Below are positions 1-5,105 of a stretch of 7,044 nt of DNA, piece by piece (the stretch's first letter is position 1; each line of letters starts with the position of its first letter). The DNA lies in the NCBI GenBank assembly GCA_903862155.1, contig CAIOXF010000024.1, forward strand, positions 1-7,044. Reading direction: 5' to 3'. Origin of the DNA: an uncultured cyanobacterium (GTDB taxonomy: Bacteria; Cyanobacteriota; Cyanobacteriia; PCC-6307; Cyanobiaceae). A program made the translations under genes and the position numbers. A model generated the notes under the pieces. That model searched no databases and was not told the DNA's origin. It was given only the letters and a program-made list of their open reading frames with translations.

Positions 1-1
1 C

Positions 2-589
2 GAAGCGGGGCCAGTGCTGCGCCACGTGCTGCGCTTCTGCGCCGTGGCCTGCCTGGCGGGGTTCTTCCATCCGGCCATGGCTCCGCTGATGGCCCAGGAA
101 GTGCTGGACCCGTCCCCGCAGGCCCTTGGCCTGTTCACCAGCGTGCTGGCGGCGGGGAGCATCACCGGCGGCGTCCTGCTACAGCGCAACAGCACTTGGC
201 TGAGTGAACGGCCGGCCCTGCTCTTGGGGGTATGCACCGTGGTGACCGGCGCGGCGCAGCTCACCATGGCCGCCGCCGGACTGCGCGGTGTGGCCTGGGC
301 AGGGCTTGGGGGCACCTTCATCATCGGAGCGGGTACCGCAGCCCTGCTGGCGGGGGTGAACATGATCACCCAGGTGGGCTCACCCCAGGAGATCCGCGGC
401 CGGATGGCAGGCCTAGGGCAGATCGCGTTCCTGGGCGGCGGCGGCGCCAGTGGGCTGCTGGCTGCACTGATCACCATGCAGGCCGGGCTGGTAAGCAGCT
501 TTGCCCTGCTGGGGGGGATCGCCCTGGCCCTTGGGGTTCAGGAGCTGCTCCGAAACGGGGGCCTGAGGCTCCGCCTCAGATCAGCTTGA
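2..589 (+). CDS. MFS transporter, C-terminal part (5' end outside window)
   Basis: This is the C-terminal part of a membrane transporter. The frame is open to the left edge, so the GTG at 14 is probably an internal valine codon. The visible 196 residues are almost wholly hydrophobic. They form about five or six membrane-spanning stretches separated by short loops, one of which carries a basic segment (EIRGRMAGL, around 415) like the cytoplasmic loops of major facilitator proteins. The composition and loop pattern resemble the MFS_3/EntS-like drug or siderophore exporters, which work as proton-coupled efflux pumps in the inner membrane. The substrate cannot be read from this part. The gene converges on petL and its last 14 bp overlap the petL 3' end. 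The short basic tail (RLRLRSA) is partly encoded by a stem-loop, so the C-terminus may be recent sequence. MFS membership is fairly sure; the subfamily is not. Confidence 0.8.
   Translation, partial: EAGPVLRHVLRFCAVACLAGFFHPAMAPLMAQEVLDPSPQALGLFTSVLAAGSITGGVLLQRNSTWLSERPALLLGVCTVVTGAAQLTMAAAGLRGVAWAGLGGTFIIGAGTAALLAGVNMITQVGSPQEIRGRMAGLGQIAFLGGGGASGLLAALITMQAGLVSSFALLGGIALALGVQELLRNGGLRLRLRSA
563..579. terminator. Perfect 7-bp stem-loop at the convergent MFS/petL junction
   Basis: CTGAGGC (563-569) and GCCTCAG (573-579) are exact inverted repeats around a TCC loop. The hairpin contains the petL stop codon (576-578) and lies within the last codons of the MFS gene. On the petL strand it is followed by a C-rich run and only three Ts, so it is not a classical strong intrinsic terminator. 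It may slow or protect 3' ends of both convergent transcripts. The structure is seen directly; the role is inferred. Confidence 0.4.
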
Positions 590-668
590 TGCCGCGCAGC
601 ACGATCGAGAGGGCAATCGCGGTGGCAATGCCACCACCCACCAGTGCCAGATAGATCGCGGCGCCCAT
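576..668 (-). CDS. petL: Cytochrome b6f complex subunit PetL (30 aa)
   Basis: This 30-codon gene reads MGAAIYLALVGGG, then a hydrophobic run, then VLRGIKLI. It is a single membrane helix followed by a short positively charged end. PetL is one of the four small peripheral subunits of the cytochrome b6f complex, the thylakoid plastoquinol-plastocyanin oxidoreductase. It is about 30 residues long, and in my recollection cyanobacterial copies commonly end in a basic residue pair near KLI. The ATG at 668 is preceded by a GAGG ribosome site (complement of 672-675) with three bases between, which is a short spacing. A good extended -10 lies about 25 bases upstream. The gene stands alone, divergent from the radical SAM gene and convergent with the MFS gene, whose end it overlaps by 14 bp. 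The main doubt is its tiny size. PetN, PetM or another small photosynthetic subunit is less likely on sequence. Confidence 0.72.
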   Translation of the reverse strand: MGAAIYLALVGGGIATAIALSIVLRGIKLI

Positions 669-692
669 GAGCCTCGGTTCAATGTGGAGGCC

Positions 693-701
693 ATTACAGC
701 A
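693..701 (-). promoter_or_regulatory. Candidate extended -10 promoter element for petL
   Basis: On the minus strand this reads TGC TGTAAT, which is an extended -10 (TGn) joined to a hexamer matching TATAAT at five of six positions. No convincing -35 lies 17 bp upstream, which extended -10 promoters can tolerate. A start about seven bases downstream would leave a leader of roughly 15-20 bases before the petL ATG, containing the GAGG ribosome site. The site is inferred from sequence only. Confidence 0.4.
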
Positions 702-748
702 GAACCCAGGGCACCCCTGCCCCTTGATACCGCCTTTAGGGTTACACC

Positions 749-2356
749 ATGCGAACCCTCTTCATCTATCCGGAGTTTCCCAAGACCTTCTGGAGCTACG
801 AGAAGATCCTGGAGCTCGTGAACCGCAAGGTGCTGTTGCCACCCCTGGGGATGGTGACAGTGGCCGCCCTGCTCCCCCAGCACTGGGAGATGAAGCTGGT
901 GGACCGCAACGTGCGCGAGGTGAGTGAGGCCGAGTGGGACTGGGCCGAGCTGGTGGTGATCTCGGGAATGATCGTGCAGAAGGCCGACATGGCCGTGCAG
1001 ATCGGCAAGGCCAAGCAGCGGGGACTGCCGGTGGCGGTTGGTGGCCCCTTCGCCAGCTCCACCCCCGACGCGCCTGAGCTCCAGCTGGCCGACTTCAAGG
1101 TGCTCGACGAGGGTGAGATCACCCTGCCGATGTTCATCGAGGCGATTGAACGGGGGGATACCAGGGGCCGTTTCTCCGCCAACGGAGACAAGCCCGACGT
1201 GACCGGCACGCCGATTCCGCGCTTCGACCTGCTCGAGTTCGACGCCTACGACTCGATGAGCGTTCAGTTCTCGCGGGGCTGCCCGTTCCAGTGCGAGTTC
1301 TGCGACATCATCGTGCTCTACGGCCGCAAGCCGCGCACCAAGACCCCCGAGCAACTGATCGCGGAGCTCCAGTACCTCTACGACCTGGGCTGGCGCCGCT
1401 CCATCTTCCTGGTGGATGACAACTTCATTGGCAACAAGCGCAACGCCAAGTTGCTGCTGCCGGCCCTGAAGCAGTGGCAGATCGAGCGGGGCTATCCGTT
1501 CAGCTTTGCCACCGAGGCATCGGTGGATCTGGCGTCCGACGACGAGCTGATGGAAATGATGGCCGAGTGCCGCTTCGACTCGGTGTTCCTCGGCATTGAA
1601 ACGCCGGATGAGGCGAGCCTCGAGACCGCCAAGAAGCTGCAGAACACCCGCAGCTCCCTCGATGAGTCGGTGGACCGCATCACCTCCTATGGCATCCGGG
1701 TGATGGCCGGCTTCATCATTGGGTTTGACGGCGAAAAGGCCGGCGCAGGCAACCGGATCGTGGAGTTCGTGAGCCGCACCGGCATCCCCGCCGCAATGAT
1801 GGGCATGCTGCAGGCCCTGCCCAATACGGGCCTCTGGCACCGCCTGGAGAAGGAAGGCCGCCTGATCCAGGAGAAGACGGACGCCAAGGGCGTCAACCAG
1901 ACCAACCTGCTCAACTTCGTACCCACCCGGCCGATCCGCGACATCGCCAACGAGTACGTGGATGCGTTCTGCCGGCTGTATGAGCCGAACGCCTACATCG
2001 ATCGGGTGACGCACTACTACCTGAAGATGGGCCTGCCCCGCTGGCAGCAGTACGTGCCGGCCGCCTTCGGCAAGGCCTCACTGCCCGCCTGGAACGATGT
2101 ACGCGCCCTGCTGATCGTGATCTGGCGCCAGGGCATCAAGCGCAACACCCGCCTGCGCTTCTGGCGCTCCCTGCTCAAGGTGGCCCGCCAGAACCCCGGC
2201 GTGCTGGAGCAGTTTTTGGTGGTGCTCGCCCACAACGAACATTTCCTCGAGTACCGCAGCGTGGTGACCCGGGAGATCCAGGAGCAGCTGGCGGCCCTGC
2301 CACCCGAGCCGCCCCAGGCCCCTGCCACTCCCGCACGGGAACTGCAGCCGGCCTAG
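749..2356 (+). CDS. Cobalamin-binding radical SAM protein (DUF4070/HpnP-like family)
   Basis: This is a complete 535-residue class B radical SAM enzyme. Residues 1 to about 145 form a Rossmann-type B12-binding domain (MRTLFIYPEFP start, VDRN at 51-54, SGMIVQ at 72-77, GGPFAS at 98-103, DEGE at 120-123). It lacks the DxHxxG motif that supplies a histidine to cobalt in methionine-synthase-type domains. The radical SAM core follows, with C178, C182 and C185 in RGCPFQCEFC as ligands of the 4Fe-4S cluster that cleaves S-adenosylmethionine. The rest, to about 500, looks like the DUF4070 region seen in hopanoid C-2 methylase HpnP and relatives. The C-terminus is a proline- and alanine-rich tail. Family members usually methylate or rearrange unactivated carbons, often on lipids or tetrapyrroles. 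The ATG at 749 has AGGG at 738-741, seven bases upstream. No hopanoid gene is visible here, so HpnP is not claimed. The stop overlaps that of the next gene. Confidence 0.88.
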   Translation: MRTLFIYPEFPKTFWSYEKILELVNRKVLLPPLGMVTVAALLPQHWEMKLVDRNVREVSEAEWDWAELVVISGMIVQKADMAVQIGKAKQRGLPVAVGGPFASSTPDAPELQLADFKVLDEGEITLPMFIEAIERGDTRGRFSANGDKPDVTGTPIPRFDLLEFDAYDSMSVQFSRGCPFQCEFCDIIVLYGRKPRTKTPEQLIAELQYLYDLGWRRSIFLVDDNFIGNKRNAKLLLPALKQWQIERGYPFSFATEASVDLASDDELMEMMAECRFDSVFLGIETPDEASLETAKKLQNTRSSLDESVDRITSYGIRVMAGFIIGFDGEKAGAGNRIVEFVSRTGIPAAMMGMLQALPNTGLWHRLEKEGRLIQEKTDAKGVNQTNLLNFVPTRPIRDIANEYVDAFCRLYEPNAYIDRVTHYYLKMGLPRWQQYVPAAFGKASLPAWNDVRALLIVIWRQGIKRNTRLRFWRSLLKVARQNPGVLEQFLVVLAHNEHFLEYRSVVTREIQEQLAALPPEPPQAPATPARELQPA

Positions 2357-2751
2357 TCCTGCACGTAGTCGCTGCCGTTCATCAGGCAGCGCTCGGCCTT
2401 CTCGAGCTCACGCCCGAGGTAGTAGGCGTGATCGAGCCGGCTGAGTGGATGGGGCCCATCGCCTTCAGTGATGGCGATGCCCAACTCCTTGGCCGTACGG
2501 GCGCGGTACACAGCATCGGGGGTGCGTGGGCCAGCTCCGCGGCAGGCGATCACTTCGCCGGTGTCGGGATCGGTGGCCAGGCCTTTCTCGTTGATGGAGT
2601 TACCGAAGTGTTCGGCCACCAGCTCCCCCGCTTCGCGGTCAAGCTTGATCAGGAAGTAGCCGGCGGGATCGAGGTTGATGAAGCGGTTGGAGAGGGCTTC
2701 ATCCAGCGCCCGGTACTCCTGCAGGCGATCCGGGCTCAGGGGTTGGTGCAT
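2353..2751 (-). CDS. DUF4346 domain-containing protein
   Basis: This is a 132-residue soluble protein with no signal peptide or membrane segment. I recognise the small cyanobacterial DUF4346 type by the blocks NLDPAGYFLIKLDREAGE (about 25-43), HFGNSINEKGL, the proline/threonine RTPDAVYRARTAKELG block, LDHAYYLGRELEKAE, and the YVQD end. Its biochemical role is unknown. My recollection, not checked, is that the same domain occurs at the end of archaeal dihydropteroate-synthase-like proteins, which would hint at pterin or one-carbon chemistry. The ATG at 2751 is the only start upstream of the conserved block. It lies 53 bp inside the preceding GNAT gene and has no Shine-Dalgarno sequence, so translation is probably coupled to that gene. 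Its TAG stop shares the CTAG palindrome with the TAG of the convergent radical SAM gene. Confidence 0.8.
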   Translation of the reverse strand: MHQPLSPDRLQEYRALDEALSNRFINLDPAGYFLIKLDREAGELVAEHFGNSINEKGLATDPDTGEVIACRGAGPRTPDAVYRARTAKELGIAITEGDGPHPLSRLDHAYYLGRELEKAERCLMNGSDYVQD

Positions 2752-3928
2752 GGGGCGGATCGTAGGAAGCGGTGAACGGCAACTCAGCGTTCACGGCCGT
2801 GATCTGCTCGTGCAGCTCGGCGTTGGCCCCGGGGAGCCAGTCGCGCAGGATCGCGTTGAAGCGCGGGTGATACCAGCGGTGCAGGCTGGCGCGGGGCTGG
2901 GCCACAAAACCGCGCCGGCGCTTGTGGCTACCCCCGGCACCGGGATCAAAGCGCTGGATGCCCTGAGCGATCGCCCATTCGATCGGCGCGTAGTAGCAAA
3001 CCTCGAAGTGCAAGGCATCCACCTCCACGTCGCTGCCCCAGTAGCGGCCCCAGAGGTGATCGCCGCCCCGCACGCACAGCGACATCGCCACCGGCTCCTG
3101 GGGATCGCCGCGGTGGGCACTGAACAGCACCAGGTGCTCCCGCAGCTCTGACGCCGCGGCCTCAAAGAACGCCTCGCTCAGGTATTTGCTGCCCCAGGGC
3201 CCCCAGCGGGCGCAGTGCTGGGCGTAGAACGCATGCATCCGGTGCACCAGCGCTGGCCGGATCGCCTCCCCGGCCAGGGCCGTTACCTGCAAGCCGGCGT
3301 CGGCCACCGCCTTGCGCTCCCGCTTGATGTTGCGGCGCTGGTTGGCGTTGAAGCTGGCCAGGTAATCGGCGAAATCGCCGTGGCCGGGGTTGCCCCACTC
3401 GCTCTGCTGGTTGAGCCAGGTGGCGCAGCCGGCGGCTTCAGCCAGGGGCTGCCAGGCCGGGTCCACGTAGAGGAAGTTGCAGCTGAAAATGCCGTGGCGC
3501 TGGCAGAACTCGTCGATGAGCTCCAGCATCAGCGCCGTGAACTCCTCCGCGTTTTCATCCGGAGCGATCAGGAAGCGGTAGCCCTGCACCGGGCTCACCG
3601 GGCTCATGCCCACGAGCTTGGGGTAGTAGCGCTCCCCCAGTTGCCCGGCGAGCTGGGCGAAGCTCTGGTCGAACACGAACTCGCCGTAGCTATGGCCCTT
3701 CAAATAGAGGGGAGCCGCGGCCACCAGCTCCCCACCGCGCCAGAGCCCCAGATGGCAGCTCTGCCAGCCCTCGCGGGGCACGATGCTGCGGCTGGCTTCC
3801 AGGTGATGGAGCCAGCGCCAGCGGTAGAAGGGCAGGCCGGCTGGGTGCGCGGCCGCCAAGAGCTGATCCCAGGCCTGCTCAGGGATCTCGGCCATCGCCT
3901 GGTGCCAGCGGGCTTCGAGCTCGGCCAT
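2699..3928 (-). CDS. FemAB-like GNAT-fold N-acyltransferase (PF04339-like)
   Basis: This is a 409-residue protein of the GNAT/FemAB-like family often annotated as peptidoglycan biosynthesis/recognition protein. Diagnostic stretches are the N-terminal AHPAGLPFYRWRWLHHLE, the APLYLKGHSYGEFVFD segment, FNANQRRNIKRERKAV (the basic helix typical of the family), GRYWGS, and DPGAGGSHKRRRGF near the C-terminus. Members have a tandem GNAT fold and are thought to transfer acyl or aminoacyl groups. The true substrate of the cyanobacterial copies is not known. The chosen ATG at 3928 follows a TTG at 3958 that would add ten residues (PPARPGAAA); neither has a clear ribosome site, and the family body starts just after the ATG. 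The C-terminus is a proline-rich tail that overlaps the start of the DUF4346 gene by 53 bp. The two genes probably form one operon. Confidence 0.85.
   Translation of the reverse strand: MAELEARWHQAMAEIPEQAWDQLLAAAHPAGLPFYRWRWLHHLEASRSIVPREGWQSCHLGLWRGGELVAAAPLYLKGHSYGEFVFDQSFAQLAGQLGERYYPKLVGMSPVSPVQGYRFLIAPDENAEEFTALMLELIDEFCQRHGIFSCNFLYVDPAWQPLAEAAGCATWLNQQSEWGNPGHGDFADYLASFNANQRRNIKRERKAVADAGLQVTALAGEAIRPALVHRMHAFYAQHCARWGPWGSKYLSEAFFEAAASELREHLVLFSAHRGDPQEPVAMSLCVRGGDHLWGRYWGSDVEVDALHFEVCYYAPIEWAIAQGIQRFDPGAGGSHKRRRGFVAQPRASLHRWYHPRFNAILRDWLPGANAELHEQITAVNAELPFTASYDPPHAPTPEPGSPAGVPGAG
2967..2974. repeat. HIP1 octamer (GCGATCGC)
   Basis: An exact copy of the 8-bp palindrome HIP1, which is strongly over-represented in many cyanobacterial genomes. 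It lies inside the GNAT gene. With only two copies in the window this is weak taxonomic support and not a functional site by itself. Confidence 0.55.
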
Positions 3929-3987
3929 GGCGGCTGCACCGGGACGCGCGGGGGGCAAAACTAACCAGTGCTCTATGGCGGGCGGGC
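3929..3987. promoter_or_regulatory. Short divergent intergenic region between the GNAT gene and the exported-protein gene
   Basis: This 59-bp spacer must hold the start signals of both divergent genes unless promoters lie in coding sequence. Its centre (about 3956-3976) is the only AT-richer patch in a very GC-rich surrounding. It contains TTAGTTTTG on the minus strand and TCTATGG on the plus strand. No hexamer pair close to a sigma-70 consensus is convincing, and no clear Shine-Dalgarno precedes either start. Confidence 0.3.
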
Positions 3988-4425
3988 ATGCGGCAGCTGG
4001 CGAGAGCCCTCAGTTGTGCAGCAAGCGGAATGCTGCTGGTGGCGGGCCCGGCCCAGGCCGGGCTGCTCACGCCGGTGCTGCAGCTGATGCGGCCCCAGTT
4101 GGAATCCCGCCTGGCCCGGGCCTGCGTGGAGATGGCCAGCGGCGGCGACAAGGAGCTGGAGCAGAGCCTGCGCGATCCCTGCCGCCAGCTGGCCGGCCCC
4201 ACCAGCCGCTGCCTGATCGAGGAAACCGACCGCAGCGGCCGCAGCCTGGGGGTGCTGACGGAGCTGATTGGCGGTCGCTTCGGCGACGACAGCGAGGTGG
4301 TGGTGAAGCGCTGCGTGGCCCGGATGTTTGGCCTGCCCACCAACAGCCTCGACAACGTGCCCCTACGCCAGCTGGCGCAGCGCTTCGCCCAGCACTCGCG
4401 TCAACCGGCAGCTGAGCAGCCTTAG
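3988..4425 (+). CDS. Small exported protein with four cysteines, function unknown
   Basis: I do not recognise a named family for this 145-residue protein. Residues 1-24 look like a Sec signal peptide: MRQLAR, then a hydrophobic core (LSCAASGMLLVAG), then a PAQA cleavage site before G25. The mature part is helical in character (LLTPVLQLMRPQLESRLARACVEMA) and has four cysteines, C46, C65, C75 and C109. That even number suits two disulfide bonds in the periplasm or thylakoid lumen. There is no lipobox and no further membrane segment. The ATG at 3988 is chosen because the signal peptide begins right there; upstream in frame there is no better start. The tail (QHSRQPAAEQP) is low-complexity, and the stop shares bases with the stop of the convergent reductase gene. 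Similar short exported proteins are common in picocyanobacteria, so it is likely a conserved hypothetical and not a random frame. Confidence 0.72.
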   Translation: MRQLARALSCAASGMLLVAGPAQAGLLTPVLQLMRPQLESRLARACVEMASGGDKELEQSLRDPCRQLAGPTSRCLIEETDRSGRSLGVLTELIGGRFGDDSEVVVKRCVARMFGLPTNSLDNVPLRQLAQRFAQHSRQPAAEQP

Positions 4426-5105
4426 CTCACCGAACAGCCGTGGCTCACCGAACAGCCGTAGCGCAGCAGGAGTTCGCCGCCTTCGAGAGCACGCTGCTCC
4501 CGCAACTCCCACACCGCAGGCTCCAACGCCACGCCAGCCGGCAGCCAGGTGTGGGGCCCGCCCAGCAGTCGCGGGCAGATGGTGAGCTGCAGCTCATCCA
4601 GCAGACCCTCCGCCAGCAGCGATCCAGCCAGGGCCGCGCCGCCCAGCACCACAAGCCGCGCGATGCCGAGCTGGGCCAGCTCCTGCAGGGTGGGGGACCA
4701 GCTGGTGAGTGCCAACCGCCGATCAAACCCCACGGGAGCTGGCGCAGGAGCGTGGGTGGCCCCGGCGGCTGAAGCCAGCAACCATCGCTCCAGCGGCTGC
4801 TGGAAGAACGGCAACCCCTCGGGAATCGAGCCGCTGCGGCTGGCAACCAGAGCTGTGGGCTGGGGCGAACGACCCTCAGAGGCCCGGGCATCCAGCAGAT
4901 CCGGCGCATGGATGAGGCAGGTGGTGCCATGGCGCCGCAGGGTTTCGGCACCCAACAGGGCCGCATCGGCCCAGGCCAGAGCTTCCTCCAGCAGCCGGCG
5001 ATCGCCGCGGCCACCGATCTGGGCGGCCCCACCCTGCGGCGGTGCAAGCCGGCCATCGAGGCTCACGGCCAGCACCAGGCGGATGAACGGGCGCTGCGGG
5101 CTCAA
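4422..5105 (-). CDS. RibD C-terminal-type NADPH-dependent reductase
   Basis: This 227-residue protein consists of the dihydrofolate-reductase-like RibD C-terminal domain alone, without the deaminase half of bifunctional RibD. Visible motifs are LVLAVSLDGRLA (10-21), the ADAALLGAETLRRHG helix (46-60), and the cofactor-binding block LVVLGGAALAGSLLAEGLLD (151-170, double glycine at 155-156) followed by LQLTICPRLLGG. Family members reduce ribosylamino-pyrimidines in riboflavin synthesis or related heterocycles with NADPH. The TTG start at 5105 is forced because the conserved SLDGR motif lies only 14 residues in. That TTG overlaps the TGA of the pterin synthase upstream (TTGA), so the two are translationally coupled. 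This makes a pterin or dihydropterin substrate plausible, though ordinary riboflavin-pathway activity is not excluded. The C-terminus repeats GCSVS twice because of a tandem duplication. The stop overlaps the stop of the exported-protein gene. Confidence 0.84.
   Translation of the reverse strand: MSPQRPFIRLVLAVSLDGRLAPPQGGAAQIGGRGDRRLLEEALAWADAALLGAETLRRHGTTCLIHAPDLLDARASEGRSPQPTALVASRSGSIPEGLPFFQQPLERWLLASAAGATHAPAPAPVGFDRRLALTSWSPTLQELAQLGIARLVVLGGAALAGSLLAEGLLDELQLTICPRLLGGPHTWLPAGVALEPAVWELREQRALEGGELLLRYGCSVSHGCSVS
4425..4459. repeat. 17-bp tandem direct repeat, period 18, at the end of the reductase gene
   Basis: GCTCACCGAACAGCCGT occurs at 4425-4441 and again at 4443-4459, separated by one base. 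The 18-bp period is a multiple of three, so the duplication keeps frame and encodes GCSVS-H-GCSVS at the end of the minus-strand reductase. It begins at the overlapping stop codons. It looks like replication slippage. The sequence is certain; the history is inferred. Confidence 0.85.
4998..5005. repeat. HIP1 octamer (GCGATCGC)
   Basis: Second exact HIP1 palindrome in the window, within the reductase gene and extended to the 10-bp palindrome GGCGATCGCC. Near-copies with one mismatch occur at about 5229 and 6483. It supports a cyanobacterial origin weakly. Confidence 0.55.

Noticed and set aside
671..691. Inverted repeat GCCTC...GAGGC that could hide the petL ribosome site
   Set aside because: The arms are only five bases with an 11-base loop. 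If petL transcription starts near 686 as the -10 suggests, most of one arm would not be in the transcript.
581..2014. A 477-codon open frame on the minus strand opposite the radical SAM gene
   Set aside because: It is antisense to a gene with clear domain motifs, and its translation is rich in His, Leu and Gly with no recognisable family pattern. Long antisense frames are common opposite GC-rich genes. It also runs through petL and its promoter.
749..2356. Calling the radical SAM gene hpnP (hopanoid C-2 methylase)
   Set aside because: The domain order fits but many related cyanobacterial enzymes share it, and no hopanoid gene is in the window. Only the family level is supported.
3215..3964. 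A 249-codon plus-strand open frame opposite the GNAT gene
   Set aside because: It is a shadow of the GNAT gene, whose minus-strand translation shows the FemAB-like blocks. It has no ribosome site or recognisable domain.
4413..4429. TGAGC...GCTCA stem-loop spanning the overlapping stops as a terminator
   Set aside because: Five base pairs with a seven-base loop and no T-run on either strand is too weak to call in GC-rich DNA.
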